This document shows positions 27,679 through 42,300 of a stretch of DNA of 64,000 nt, piece after piece. Under the pieces are notes generated by a model. That model ran no database searches and was not told where the DNA came from. It was given only the letters and a program-made list of their open reading frames with translations. This stretch comes from Symsagittifera roscoffensis (lineage: Eukaryota > Xenacoelomorpha > Acoela > Convolutidae), in the NCBI RefSeq assembly GCF_963678635.1, contig NC_087062.1, positions 74,578,349 to 74,642,348 on the forward strand, in the 5' to 3' direction. The position numbers were made by a program, and so were the translations under genes. Each line of letters opens with the position of its first letter. Position 1 is the stretch's first letter.

Positions 27679-28137
27679 AGTAATGACTAATAATTCCTAC
27701 GCTCAGGTTACTATGGCATGTATTTCAGTGGAATATGCCTTCAGCCATCCCCACACCAATCGCCCCGTAGTAGTGGTCAATTGAGCTATATCTGTCTACC
27801 TCATACCGCCCACCGCCAAGGAAAAAAGGTAAAACACAACAAAAGTCGTTATCAATTGCAAGCAGATGGTTGACGTTTCAGTTGCAATCAACTGACCGAC
27901 TGAAGTTTATTTCATATGAAAGTCGAGAAAATTTTTTTCAAAAAAACGAACAAACTTTTTTGATAAAAAATTTTTTTTCCGAATTTTTATGGTGGCTATT
28001 GCCTTGAGGAAAGCAAGATAACAGGGTTGGTGCTCTAAAATTGTACTGAAAACCAAAAAATTTTTTCCGCAGCTCTTTAAAATATTACGCAAAGGCATGA
28101 TATTTTTCTTTTAGCAAAGGTATGATATTTTTCTCTT
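27679..28137 (+). repeat. Captured right-flank sequence, internal copy 1
   Basis: Not satellite sequence. It is a close copy of the unique DNA that borders the array at 45,361-45,795, including 'cattcctacgctcaggtta'-like, 'ccatccccacaccaatcgcc' and the hairpin 'tcagttgcaatcaactga' (7-bp stem, 4-base loop). It ends with a small duplication: 'gcaaaggcatgatattttt' is repeated as 'gcaaaggtatgatattttt' before the array resumes at about 28,137 with 'cagaatctcatag'. The homology to the terminal flank stops at about 28,114. Confidence 0.9.
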
Positions 28138-31100
28138 CAGAATCTCATAGAGTCTTCACTGTCAATTTTCATTCACATCCCAATAAAACTTCCCAATTTA
28201 TTCCATTTCTAAGGTCCATTTTTACATGTCCCAGGAAAAATTATTAACAACGGAAGAAACGTCGGATGAGTTTTTTTCACAGGGGTCTTTTTTCGCGATT
28301 TTCATTTATTTTCTGTTGCCATAACAAAACCAGCAAGCACTAGCTCAATGTTTTGCGTAATTTGATTTTTTCCTGTCTAAGCGGAACTTGATTTAACGCT
28401 AGTATCTTCCGATGCAACCGTTGGAAAAGATTCAAATTTAAACATCAGATGTATTTTGCATTTACCTTTCATACCTCCAAATTTCAGCCGCTTGATTTCA
28501 TTGGGTTATAGAGAACGGCTTCCACTATTTAAGGGTGGCTTAGCTTACTTAGGGCATAAAATAGAAGTGGGGGTCTTGGGTTTCTAAATTTAAGCTTACC
28601 TCAATTAGGAGGACACTTTACAAATATTTGATCCCGGTAATGCCGCTATTTGCCGAGTTCTGATAGGGCCACTTACGATTCCCGGAGATCTTTATCATTT
28701 GCTCCCATTGGGTCTAAATAGTGCTGTTTTTTGTGTGCCCGGGTCAAATCATCTCTGGTACGGCTCTTCTAGTACCGAGTTTCATGGCACTAGCTTCCTC
28801 AGTTCCCATTTCGTTGAGGGGGTTCGCTGATTTCGTTGTTTTTCTATTTTGTGGCTTACGTTGGGTTATCGGTTCGAATATTCAAACTTTCATGGGCTCG
28901 AAACTTTGTTTGCTGTACTTTTTAACTTAGTCTGATCGAGTTTCTGTTCAAAGATTATCCTCCAAGCTTAGATGAGCCCAAAAACTACCAAATTCACTTT
29001 GAATTATTTTTACTGCTCCAATGTTGCAATGTAGAAACTATATCGCTATCAGCTTCTGCTTCAATTTCAAGTATACAAATTTCTGCCAAAAGGTAAGGTG
29101 ACCAATTCTCATTTTCAGGGGTTGGGCAGGGGAACACGCCAGTTTCCGGTATTAATCCCGAGATTTGCTATGCAAGTTTGTGGTCATAGCGCTGAGATCA
29201 TCTTTAGGAAATCTGTTACTCACTCGGGGCCAAACTTCCTCGGACCTTAAAGTTCTCCCCATTTTTTTTGTAAGGTGACCAATCTCCTTTCCAGGAGTTG
29301 GGCTGCGGAATACGCCACTTTGCGGAAGTAATCCTGTTTTTTTAATGCAATTTTTGGGCCATAATGCCCAATTGTCATATTAAGGTCACTCAGGGATCAC
29401 TCGGGGTCAAGCATCTTCGGAAAGGTTCAGAGTCAAATGGGATCTTCAATAACAAGTTTCATTCATATCCCATTAAAACATTTCAAGTTATTCCATTTTT
29501 AGGGTCCATTTTACATTTCCCGGGAAAAAAGTTTTATCACCAAAAAAAGCCGAAAGATGCGTTTCACTCACAGGAACCTTATTTTGGTGTTTGCATCCAA
29601 TTATTTTGGCAGCAGTAAAACAAATATACAATTGGTGATTATTTTGCTTAAATTGTCATTTTCCTGCATAACCGGAAGATTATTTAATGCTAAAATGTTC
29701 CGATGCGTTCGTTGAAAATGTCTCAATTTAAAACACCAGATGTATTTTGCCCCTACCTATCATACCTCCAAATTTCAGCTGCTTGTGTTTGTTGGGGCCC
29801 ACGAAAACGACTTTCGGTAGTTAGGGTTGGCCTCAATTACTTAGGACATATAACCAGAAGTGGGGGTCCTGGGGTTCTAAGAAGAATCTTCCCTCAACTT
29901 GGCCTGCAACATACTAAATTTTGATCCGGTTAAGGCCGCTAGTTGCCGACTCCTGATAGGGCTCTTTACACTTCCCTGGAACTTCATCAATTGCACTCCA
30001 TAGGGTTGAGGGGTCCCGTTGTTCGTATTCCATGGTCAATTCATCTCTAGTACCGTCCTTCTACTACCGAGGCAATACTTTCATGGCATTAGCTTCTTCA
30101 GTTCCCATTTGTGGGGGTTCGAATTTTGTTGTTTTGCTTTTTTCTGGTATAGCATGGGGTATCTATTTGAAGAACAAATCATCTTAAATAAAAAGATCAT
30201 TCTCCGAAGTAAGCTGATCCCAAAGCTCATCCATTCTACTTTGAATTAACTCTACTGCTCCAATGTTGCAATGGAGAAGCTATACATCTATCAGCTTCTG
30301 CCTCAATTCCCAATACTTAAGTTTCCTCCCAAAAATCGATAAAGTGACCAATTCTCTTATCTAGGAGTTGGGCAGTGGAAGACGTTACTTTCAGGTGATA
30401 ACCTTGAGACTTTCTATGTAATTTTGTGGTCTTAACGCCCAAAGCTCATTTGAAGGCCATTCCGTGGTCATCGGGGTTAAACACCCTCGGATAGGTTCAG
30501 CGTACCAATGGGTCCTCACTATCAAATTTCATTCATATCCCAGCAAAACTTCCCAAGTTAGCCCATTTCTATTGTCCATTTCTACATTTCCCGGGTAAAA
30601 GGTTGTAACAACGGAAGCAATCACCGGATGCCTTTTACTCACAAGGGTTTTTTCGGGCTTTGCATTTAATTTTTATTTTGTAAAAAATCTGCATGCACTT
30701 GCTTTTTATTTTGCGTAAACTGATAAGTTCCTATCTAATGCTAGTATGTTTCAATGCAACCGTTGGAATTGATTTAAAATCAAACACTAGATGTATCTGG
30801 CCACTACCTGTCGTACCTCCAATTTTCAGCTGCCTCCAGTCATTGGGGCCTGAAAAACGACTTCCGGAAATCAGGAGTGGTTTTGTTACATAGGGCATAA
30901 AACTAGAAGTGAGGTCCTGGTGTTTCTGAATTCAACCTTCACTCAATTTGGCCTAAAACTTACTAAGTTTTAAAAACGTAAAGGCCGCTAGTTGCCAAGT
31001 TTTGATAGGGCCATTTAGCCTCCCGGGGACGAAGTCCTCTTTCTTATAACCGGATCAAATCATCTCTAGTACCGCCCTTCTAGTGCCGAGTTTCATGGCA

Positions 31101-33552
31101 TTAGCTTTCTCATTTCCCATTTCGGGGGGGGGGAGGGGTTTGTTTACCGATTTTTCGTTTTTTTTTTGTTTTCTGGCATAATAGGTTGGGCTCTCTCATC
31201 GAAGGTTCAAATTATTTCGGACTCGACACTTTGTTTGCTGTACTACTTAACTTAGTCTGATCGAAACTCTATTCAAAGATCATTCTCCAAGCTGAGATGA
31301 GCCCAAAATTACCAAGTTCACTTTGAACTAACTCTACTATTCCAAATTTGCAATATAGAAGCTGTGTCGCTATCAATTTTTGCTTCTGTTCCGAATACAC
31401 GAAATTCCTCCCCGCATTTTTAAGGCTATCAATTCTAATTTCCAAGGGTTGGGCAGGGGAATAGGCCACTTTCCGTTGTTAATCCCGAGATTTTCTATGC
31501 AACTTTGTGGTCATAACTCCCAAAACTCACCTTAATGTGATCCGGTGCTCACCCGGGGTCAAAATTCTTAGAATTTTATAATTCTCGCTATTAGTGAGAT
31601 GACCAATTCTCTTTTCCAGGAGTTGGGCTGAGGAATACGCCATTTTCCGGTGTATCTCCTTTTTTTTGCAATTTTCGGGCCATAACGCCCAATTGTCATT
31701 TTGAGGTCATTCAGGGGTCACTCGGAGTCAAGCATCTTCGGACATCTTCAGAATCCCATAGGATCTTCATCAAGTTTCATTCATATCACAACAAAACTTC
31801 CCAATTTATCCCATTTCTAAGGTTCATTTTTACATTTCCCATTAATAGCGGAAGAAACGTCGGATGCGTTTTTTTCACAGGGGTTTTATTCCGCGATTTT
31901 CAATTATTTTCTATTGCCACAAAAAAACCCAGCAAACACTAGCTCAAAATTTTGCGTAAATCGATATTTTCCTGTCTAAGCGGAAGTTTATTTAACGCTA
32001 GTATCTTCCGATGCAACCGTTGGAAAAGATTCGAACTGAAACATCAGATGTATCTTGCCTTTACCTATCATATCTCCGAATTTCAGCTGCTTGAGTTCAT
32101 TGGCTTACAGAGAACGGCTTCACTTCAAGTATTTAGGGTTGGCTTTGTCTACTTAGGGCATAAAACAGAAGTGGGGTACCTGGGTTTCTAAATTTAAGCT
32201 TACCTCAATTAGGACGACACTTTACGAATATTTGATCCCGGTCATGCCGCTATACGCCGAGTTATGATAGGGCCACTTACGACTCCCGGGGATCTTTATC
32301 ATTTGCTCCCATTGGATCTAAATAGTACTGTTTTTTGTGTGCCCGGGTCAAATCATCTCTAGTACGGCTCTTCTAGTACCGAGTTTCATGGCATTAGCTT
32401 CCTCAGTTCCCATTTGAGGGAGTTCGCTGATTTCGTTGTTTTTCTATTTTCTGGTATACGGTGGGTTATCTTTTCGAATATTCAAACTATCATGGGCTCG
32501 AATATTTGTTTGCTGTACTACTTACTTAGTCTGATCGTATTCCTATTCAAAGATTACTCTCCAAGCTTAGATGAGCCCAAAAATTAAAAAGTTCACTTGA
32601 ATGATTTTACTGCTCCAATGTTGCAATGTAGAAATTACATCGCTTTCAGCTTCTGCTTCAATTTCAAGTATACAAATTTCTGCCAAAAGTAAGGTGACCA
32701 ATTCTCATTTCCAGGGGTTGGGCAGGGGAACAAGCCAGTTTCCGGTGTTAATCCCGAAATTTTCTATGCAATTTTGTGGTCATAGCGCTCAAAGATCACA
32801 TTTAGGAAATCTGTTGCTCACTCAGGGGCCAAACTTCCTCGGACCTTAAAATTCTCCCCAATTATTTGTAAGGTGATCAATTCTCCTTTCCAGGAGTTGG
32901 GCTTCGCAATACGCCGATTTGCGGAAGTAATCCTGTCTTTTATGCAATTTTTGGGCCATAACGCCCAATTGTCATATTAAGGTCATTCAGGGGTCACTCG
33001 GAGTCAAGCATCTTTGGACAGGTTCAGAGTCACATGGGGTCTTCAAAACCAAGTTTCATTCATATCCCATTAAAACATTCCAAGTTAATCCATTTCTAAG
33101 GTCCATTTTTACAATTCCCGGGACAAAAAATTTTACACAGGAAAAAGTCGAAAGATGCGTTTTACTCACAGGAATCTTATTTTGGGGTTTGCATCCAATT
33201 ATTTTGGCCGCAATAAAACAAATATACAATCGCTGATTATTTTGCTTTAACTGTCATTTTCCTGCCTAAGCGGAAGTTTTTTTAATGCTAATATGTTCCG
33301 ATGCATTCGTTGGAATTGTCTCAAAATAAAACACCAGATGTATCTTGCCCTTACCTATCATACCTCCAAATTTCAGCTGCTTGTGTTTGTTGGGGCCTAC
33401 AAAAACGACTTCCGGTTGTTAGGGTTGGCTTTAATTACTTAGGACATATATCCAGAAGTGAGGGTCCTGGGGTTCTAAAAAGAAGCTTCCCTCAACTAGG
33501 CCTGCAACATACTAAAATTTGATCCGGCTAAGGCCGCTAGTTGCCGACTTCT
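28138..33552 (+). repeat. Beta/gamma tail, gamma, alpha, beta, gamma monomers
   Basis: The array restarts inside a monomer ('cagaatctcatagagtctt'). Gamma runs 28,662-29,954, alpha with full head 29,955-31,003, beta 31,004-32,265 and gamma 32,266-33,552. This stretch keeps the canonical order and, unlike the units at 3.5-11 kb, has the full alpha head. Confidence 0.8.
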
Positions 33553-35670
33553 GATAGGGCTCTTTACACTTCTCTGGAGTTTCATCAATTGCCCCCATAG
33601 GATTGAGGGGTCCCGTTTTTTGTATTCCCGGGTCAAATCATCTCTAGTACCGCCCTTCTACTACCGAGGCAATACTCTCTTCAGGCATTTCATGGCATTA
33701 CTTTCTTCAGTTCCCATTTGTGGGGGTTCAAAATTGGTTTTTTTGACTTTTTCTGGAATGGGATGGGGTATCTTTTTGAAAAACAAATCATCTTAAATAA
33801 ATAGATCATTCTCCGAGGTAAGCTGGGCCCAAAGTTCACCCATTCTACTTTGAATTAACTCTACTGCTCCAATGTTGCAATATAGAAGCTATACATCTAT
33901 CAGCTTCTGCTTCAATTCCCAATACACAGGTTTCCTCCCAAAAATCGGTAAAGTGACAACTTCTCGTATCTAGGGGTTAACCTCGAGACTTTCTATGTAA
34001 CTTTATGGTGTTAACGCCCAAAGCTCATTTGAAGGTCATTCCGTGGTCATCGGGATTAAACACCCTCGGACAGGTTCAGAGTACCATGGGGTCCTCACTA
34101 TCAATTTTGATTAATACCCCATTAAAACTTCGCAAGTTAGCCCATTTCTACTGTCCATCATTATGTTTCCATTATTACACTTCACTACCTGTCAAACTTC
34201 CCAAATTCTGCTGCTTCCCTTCATTGGGGTCCAAAAAACGACTTCCGGAAATCAGGAGTGGTTTTATTTACATAAGGAATAAAACTAGGAGTGAGGTCCT
34301 GGTGTTTCTGAATTTAAGCTTCACTCAATTAGGCCTATAACCTACTAAGTTTTGAATTCTTAATAGCCGCTAGTTGCCGAGTTCTGATTGGGCCATTTAA
34401 CCTCTCGGGGACCCAATCCTTTTTTTTATGACCGGGTCAAATCATCTCTAGTACCACCCTTCTAGTGCCAAGTTTCATGGCATTAGCTTCCTCATTTACC
34501 ATCTCGGGGGTGGGGGGGGTTTGTTTGCCGATTTTTGTTTTGTTTTTCTGTTTTCTGGCATAGGTTATGCTGTACTACTAAGCATAGTCCGATTAAATTT
34601 CTACTAATTTATCTTTCTCCAAGCTAAGCTGAGCTCAATAATTACCCTGTCCACTTTGAAATAATTCTACTGCTCCAATGTTGCACTGTAGAAACTATAT
34701 CGCAATCAGCTTCTGCTTTAGTTCCTAATATGCAAGTTACCTCCCAACAATTAGTCAGTTGACCAACTCTCACTTCCAGGGAGTGGCAGGAGAGTACGCC
34801 ACTTTCCGGTGTCAATCCCGAGGTTTTCTATGCAAACTTGAAATCATAATGCACAAAGGTCACCTTAAGGTGATCCAGGGGTCATCCGGGGTCAAAATTT
34901 CTCGGAGCGGTTCAGGGTGCCATGGGATCCTGATCTAGTTTCCTTCATATCCCATTAATACGTTCCAAGTTAGACCATTTCTGAGGTCCATTTTGACTTT
35001 TCCCAGAAAAAAGTATTAACACAAGAAGAAGTTGCCTGATTCGTTTTTTGACAAGGAGTCTTTTTTCGGGCTTTTAATCTAATTTTAATTGCCGCAATAA
35101 ACTCAATATGCCCTCACCCGTTAATTTTGTGTAAACTGATAATTTCTTGTCTAAGGGGGTAGTTTTGTAATGATAATATCTTCAAATGAAACCTTTGAAA
35201 CTGTTTCAAATTAAAACAAGAGATGTAGCTTGCCACTCCTTATCATCCCTACAAGTTTTAGCCGCCTACGATCATTTGAGCCATAAAAACAACTTTGTTT
35301 ACTTAGGGCAAAAAACCAGAAGTGGGAGTCCTGCGGTTCTAAATTTATGCTATCCTCAACAAGGCCTAAAACATACTAAACTTTGATCCTGTTATTGCCG
35401 CTGGTTGCCGAGTTCTGATAGGGCCTTTTAATCTTCCGGTGACTGTTATCGTTTGCCCTCATGGGTCTGAGAGGTCTCATTTTTTGTATGCCCGGGTCAA
35501 ATCATCTCTTTTACCTCACTTCTAGTTCCGAGTTTCATGGCATTCAATTCTCCATTTTCGTTGGGGGTGGTTGCCGATTTTGATGTTTTCATATTTTCTG
35601 GCATAGGATGGGCTATCTTTTCAAAGATTTAAGGTATTTTGGGCTCGACATTTTGTTTGCTGTACAATTG
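33553..35670 (+). repeat. Alpha, delta-prime and second delta monomer
   Basis: Alpha head at 33,553 with an internal deletion joining 'tattacacttcactacctgt' (about 34,190). A delta-prime head follows at 34,386 ('gattgggccatttaacctct') and a delta head at 35,417. The G site here is interrupted (GGGGG T GGGGGGGG at 34,506-34,519) or short (near 35,563). The unit ends at about 35,670 next to the second captured flank. Confidence 0.8.
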
Positions 35671-35852
35671 AAATTAATGACTAATCATTCCTACGCTCAG
35701 GTTTTTATGGCATCTAACTCAGTGGAATATGCCTTCAGCCATCCCCACACCAATCGCCCCGTAGTAGTGGTCAATTGAGCTATATCTGTCTACCCCATAC
35801 CCCCCACCTCCAAGGAAAAATGGTAAAACACCACAAAAGTCGTTATCAATTG
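35671..35852 (+). repeat. Captured right-flank sequence, internal copy 2 (truncated)
   Basis: Matches the first 180 bases or so of 45,361-45,795, again directly after a delta monomer. It breaks at about 35,852, where flank 'gttatcaattg' continues as satellite 'ccacaaaaaagccagcaag'. The two parent sequences share 'attgc' at the joint (flank 'caattgcaagcag', array 'tctattgccacaaa'), so the joint shows microhomology. Confidence 0.88.
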
Positions 35853-38800
35853 CCACAAAAAAGCCAGCAAGCACTAGCTCAGTATTTTGCGTAAATTGAT
35901 TTTTTCCTGTCTAAGCGGAAGTGGATTTAACGCTAGTATCTTCCGATGCAACCGTGGGAAAGGTTCAAATTGAAACATCAGATGTATCTTGCCTTTACCT
36001 ATCATACCTCCAAATTTCAGCCGCTTGAGTTCATTGGGTTACAGAGAACGACTTCCACTATTTAGGGGTGGCTGAGCTTACTTAGGGCATAAAACAGAAG
36101 TGGGGATCCTGGGTTTCTAAATTTAAGCTTACCTCAATTACGACGACACTTTACAAATATTTGATCCCGGTAATGCCAATATTTGCCGAGTTCTGATAGG
36201 GCCACTTACGATTCCCGGAGATCTTTTTCATTTGCACCCATTGGGTCTAAACAGTGCTGTTTTTCGTGTGCCCGGGTCAAATCATCTCTGGTACCGCCTT
36301 CTAGTACCGAGTTTTATGGCATTACCTTCCTCAGTTCCCATTTCGTTGAGGGGGTTTGCTGATTTCGTTGTTTTTCTATTTTCTGGCTTACGTTGGGTTT
36401 TCTTTTCAAAATTTCAAACTCTGTGCTCAAAACTTTGTTTGCTGTACTACTTAAGTTAGTCTGATCGAGTTTCTATTCAAAGATTATCCTCCAAGCTTAG
36501 ATGAGCCCAAAAACTACCAAATTCACTTTGAATTATTTTTACTGCTCCAATGTTGCAATGTAGAAATTATATCGCTATCAGCTTCTGCTTCAATTTCAAG
36601 TATACAAATTTCTGCCAAAAGGTAATGTGACCGATTTTCATTTCCAGGGGTTGGGCAGGGGAACAAGCCAGTTTCCGGTGTTAATCCCGAGATATTCTAT
36701 GCAACTTTGTGGTCATAGCGCTCAAAGATCACATTTAGGAAATCTGTTGGTCACTCAGGGGCCCAACTTCCTCGGATCTTAAAGTTCTCCCCATTTTTTT
36801 ATAAGATGACCAATTCTCCTTTCCAGGAGTTGGGCTTCGGAATACGCCAGTTTGCGGAAGTAATCCTGTTTTTTTATGCAATTTTCGGGCCATAATGCCC
36901 AATTGTCATATTAAGGTCATTTAGGGGTCACTTCGAGTCAAGCATCTTCAAACATCTTCAGAATCTCATAGGGTCTTTATCAAGTTTCATTCATACGACA
37001 ACAAAACTTCCCAATTTATCCCAGGAAAAAGTATTAACAGCGGAAGAAACGTCGGATGCGTTTTTTTTTCACGGGGGTATTATTTCGCCATTGGGTCCAC
37101 ACTATCAAAATTCATTCATATCCCATTAAAACTTCCCAAGTTAGACCATTTCTACTGTCCATTTTTAGATTTCCCGGGTAAAAAGGTTGTAACACCGGAA
37201 GCAATCGCCGGATGCCTTTTACTCACAAGGGTTTTTTCGGGGTTTGCAATTAATTTCTATTTTGCTAAAAATTAGCATGCACTTGCTCGTTATTTTGCGT
37301 AAATTGATAAGTTCCTCTCTAATGTGGTGTTTTTCAATGCTAGTATATTTCAATGCAACCGTTGGAATTGATTTAAAATCAAACACTAGATGTATCTGGC
37401 CACTACCTGTCGTACCTCCAAGTTTCAACTGCCTTCATTAATTCGGGCCTGAAAAACGACTTCCGGAAATCGAGAGAGGTCTTGTTACATAGGGCATAAA
37501 ACTTGAAGTGAGGTCCTGGTTTTTCTGAATTTATCCTTCACTCAATTTGGCCTAAAACGTACTAAAATTTAAATTCGTACATGCCGCTAGTTGCCAAGTT
37601 TTGATAGGGCCATTTAGCCTCCCGCGGACGAAGTCCTCTTTCTTATGACCGGATCAAATCATCTCTAGTACCGCCCTTCTAGTGCCGAGTTTCATGGCAT
37701 TAGCTTTCTCATTTCCCATTTCGGGGGGGGGGGGGGTTGTTTGCGGATTTTTTGTTTTTCTGTTTTCTGGCATAGGTTGGGCTCTCTCATCGAGGGTTCA
37801 AACTGTTTCGAGATGGACACTTTGTTTGCTGTACTACTTAAATTAGTCCGATCGAATTTCTATTCAAAGATCATTCTCCAAGCTTAGATGAGCCCAAAAA
37901 TTACCAAGTTCACTTCGAATTAACTCTTTTGCTCCAATATTGCAATATAGAAGCTATGTCGCTATCAGGTTTTGCTTCAGTTCCGAATACACGAAATTCC
38001 TCCCCGCATTTTTAAGGTGATCAATTTTCATTTCCAAGGGTTGGGCAGGGGAATAGGCCACTTTCCGTTGTTAATCCCGAGATTTTCTATGCAACTTTGT
38101 GGTCATAACTCCCTAAACTCACCTTAAGTTGATCCGGTGCTCACCCGGGGTCAAAATTTTTAGAACTTTATATTTCTCGCTATTTATTAGTGAGATGCCC
38201 AATTCTCTTTTCCAGTAGTTGGGCTGAGGAATACGCCACTTTCCGGTGTTACTACTTTTTTTTGCAATTTTCGGGCCATAACGCCCAATTGTCATATTAA
38301 GGTCATTCAGGGGTCACTCGGAGTCAAGCATCTTCGGACATCTTCAGAATCTCATAGGGTCTTCATTATCACGTTTCATTCATACCACAACAAAACTTCC
38401 CAATTTATCCCCTTCCTAAGGTCCATTTTTACATTTCCCAGGAAAAAGTATTAACAGCGGAAGAAACGTCGGATGCGTTTTTTTCACAGGGGTATTATTT
38501 CGCGATTTTCATTTATTTTCTATTGCCACAAACAAACCAGCAAGCAATAGCTCAAAATTTTGAGTTCTGATGAGGCCACTTACGATTCCCGGGGATCTTT
38601 CTTATTTGCTCCCATTGGATCTAAATAGTACTGTTTTTTGTGTGCCCGGTTCAAATCATCTCTGCTACCGCCCTTCTAGTACCGAGTTTCATGGCATTAG
38701 CTTCCTCAGTTCCCATTTGAGGGAATTCGCTGATTTCGTTGTTTTTCTATTTTCTGGCATACGATGGGTTATTTTTTCGAAAATTCAAACTATCATGGGC

Positions 38801-39377
38801 TCGAAACTTTGTTTGTTGTACTTCTTAAGTTAGTCTGATCGAGTTTCTATTCAAAGATTACTCTCCAAGCTTAGATGAGCCCAAAAATTACCAAGCTCTT
38901 TTGAATTATTATACTGCTCCAATGTTGCAATGTAGAAATTATATCGTTTCTGCTTTAATTTCAAGAATACAAGTTTCTGCCAAAAGGTAATGTGACCGAT
39001 TTTCATTTCCAGGGGTTGGGCAGGGGAACAAGCCAGTTTCCGGTGTTAATCCCGAGATATTCTATGCAACTTTGTGGTCATAGCGCTCAAAGATCACATT
39101 TAGAAAATCTGTTGCTCACTCGGTTGCAAACTTAAAGTTCTCCCAAATTATTTGTAAGGTGACCATATCTCCTTTCCAGGAGTTGGGCTTCCGAATACGC
39201 CACTTTGCGGAAGTAATCCTGTTTTTTTTTTGCAATTTTCGGGCCATAATGCCCAATTGTCATATCAAGGTCATTCAGGGGTCACTCGGGGTCAAGCATC
39301 TTTGGACAGGTTCAGAGTCAAATTGGGTCTTCAATACCAAGTTTCCTTCATATCCCATTAATACTTTCCAAGTTATT
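35853..39377 (+). repeat. Beta tail, gamma, alpha fragment, beta, gamma
   Basis: Beta tail to 36,194; gamma from 36,195; a joint at about 37,093 ('atttcgccattgggtccac') into an alpha tail; beta 37,603 to about 38,562; then 'aaaattttgagttctgatga' jumps into a gamma head at 38,569. The gamma breaks at about 39,377 into a delta-prime head ('gttattcttctttcatatga'). Confidence 0.75.
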
Positions 39378-42300
39378 CTTCTTTCATATGACTGGATCAA
39401 ATCATCTCTAGTACCGCCCTTCTAGTGCCGAGTTTCATGGCATTATCTTTCTCATTTCCCATTTCGGGGGGGGGGGGGGGGGGTTGTTTGCAGATTTTTT
39501 TTTGTTTTCTGGCATAGGCTATGTTGTATTACTAAGCATAGTCTGATTGAATTTCTACTAAATTATCATTCTCCAAGCTAAGCTGAGCCCAATAATTACC
39601 CTGTCCACTTTGAAATGATTCTACTGCAGCAATGTTGCACTGTAGAAACTATATCATAATCAGCTTCTACTTTAGTTCCTAATATGCAAGTTACCTCCCA
39701 AAATTTAGTCAGTTGACCAACTCTCACTTCCAGGGAGTGGCAGGAGAGTGCGCCACTTTCCGGTGTCAATCCCGAGGTTTTCTATGCAAACTTGAAATCA
39801 TAATGCACAAAGGTCACCTTAAGGTTATCCAGGGATCACTCGGGGTCAAGCATCTTTGGACAGGTTCAGAGTCAAATGGGGTCTTCAATACCAAGTTTCC
39901 TTCGTATCCCATTAATATTTTCCAAGTTAGCCCATTTCTAAGGTCCATTTTGACGTTTCCCGGAAAAAAGTATTAACACCAGAAGAAGTTGCCGGATTCG
40001 TTTTTTCACAAGGAGTCTTTTTTCGGGCTTTTAATCTAATTTTAATTGCCGCAAAAAACTCAATATGCCCTCACCCGTTAATTTTGTGTAAACTGATAAT
40101 TTCCTGTCAAAGGGAGTAGTTTTGTAATAATAATATCTTCAAATGAAACCTTTGAAACTGGTTCAAATTAAAACAAGAGATGTAGCTTGCCACTCCTTAT
40201 CATCCCTACAAGTTTTAGCCGCCTACGATCATTTGAGCAATAAAAACAACTTTGTTTACTTAGGGCAAAAAACCAGAAGTGGGAGTCCTGCGGTTCTAAA
40301 TTTATGCTATCCTCAACAAGGCCTAAAACATACTAAACTTTGATCCTGTTATTGCCGCTGGTTGCCGAGTTCTGATAGGGCCTTTTAATCTTCCGGTGAC
40401 TGTTATCGTTTGCCCTCATGGGTCTGAGAGGTCTCATTTTTTGTATGCCCGGGTCAAATCATCTCTACTACCTCACTTTTATCATACCTCCGAATTTTAT
40501 CCGCTTGAGTTCATTGGCTTACAGAGAACGGCTTCCCTTCCAGTATTTAGGGCAGGTTTTGCTTACTTAGAGCATAAAACAGAAGTGGGGTACCTGGGTT
40601 TCTAAATTTAAGCTTACCTCAATTAGGACGACACTTTACAAATATTTGATCCCTGTAATGCCGTTATTTACCGAGTTCTGATGAGGCCACTTACGATTCC
40701 CGGGGATCTTTATGATTTGCTCCCATTGGATCTAAATAGTACTGTTTTTTGTGTGCCCGGGTCAAATCATCTCTGGTACCGCCCTTCTAGTACCAAGTTT
40801 CATGGCATTAGCTTCCTCAGTTCCCATTTGAGGGAATTCGCTGATTTCGTTGTTTTTCTATTTCCTGGCATACGATGGGTTATTTTTTCGAATAATCAAA
40901 CTATCAAGGGCTCGAAATTTTGTTTGCTTTACTACTTACTTAGTCTGATCGTATTCCTATTCAAAGATTACTCTCCAAGCTTAGATGAGCCCAAAAATTA
41001 CCAAGTTCACTTGAATTATTTTACTGCTCCAATGTTGCAATATAGAAATTATATCGCTATCAGCTTCTGCTTCAATTTCAAGTATACAAATTTCTGCCAA
41101 AAGGTAGGGTGATCAATTCTCATTTCCAAGGGTTGGACAGGGGAACAAGCCAGTTTCCGGTGTTAATCCCAGGATATTCGATGCAACTTTGTGGTCATAG
41201 CGTTCAAAGATCACATTTAGGAAATCTGTTGCTCACTCGGGTCCAAACTTCCTCGGACCTTAAAGTTCTCCCAAATTGTTTTGTAAGGTGACCAATTCTC
41301 CTTTCCAGGAGTTGGGGTTCCGAATACGCCTTTTTGCGGAAGTACTCCTGTTTTTTTTGCAATTTTTGGGCCATATCGCCCAATTGTCATATTAAGGTCA
41401 TTCAGGGGTCACTCGGAGTCAAGCATCTTCGGAAATCTTCAGAATCTCATAGGGTCTTCACTATCAAGTTTCCTTCATACCACAACAAAACTTCCCAATT
41501 TATCCCATTTCTAAGGTCCATTTTTGCATGTCCCAGGAAAAAGTATTAACAGCGGAAGAAACGTCGGATGTGTTTTTTTCACAGGGGTTTTATTTCGCAA
41601 TTTTCATTTATTTTCTATGGCCACAAACAAACAGCAAGCCTTAGCTCAAAATTTTGAGTAAATCGATATTTTTCTGTCTAAGTGGAAGTTTATTTAACGC
41701 TAGTATCTTCCGATGCAACCGTTGGAAAAGAATCAAACTAAAACATCAAATGTATCTTGCATTTTACCTATCATACCTCCGAATTTTATCCGCTTGAGTT
41801 CATTGGCATACAAAGAACGGCTTCCCTTCCAGTATTTAGGGCAGGCTTTGCTTACTTAGAGCATAAAACAGAAGTGGGGTACCTGGGTTTCTAAATTTAA
41901 GCTTACCTCAACTGGGACGACACTTTACAAATATTTGATCCCGGTAATGCCGTTATTTATCGAGTTCTGATGAGGCCACTTACGATTCCCAGGGATCTTT
42001 ATGATTTGCTCCCATTGGATCTAAATAGTACTGTTTTTTGTGTGCCCGGGTCAAATCATCTCTGGTACCGCCCTTCTAGTACCGAGTTTCATGGCATTAG
42101 CTTCCTCAGTTCCCATTTGAGGGAATTCGCTGATTTCGTTGTTTTTCTATTTTCTGGCATACGATGGGTTATTTTTTCGAAAATTCAAACTATCATGGGC
42201 TCGAAACTTTGTTTGTTGTACTACTTTCTTAGTCTGATCGTATTCCTATTCAAAGATTACTCTCCAAGCTTAGATGAGCCCAAAAATTACCAAGCTCCTT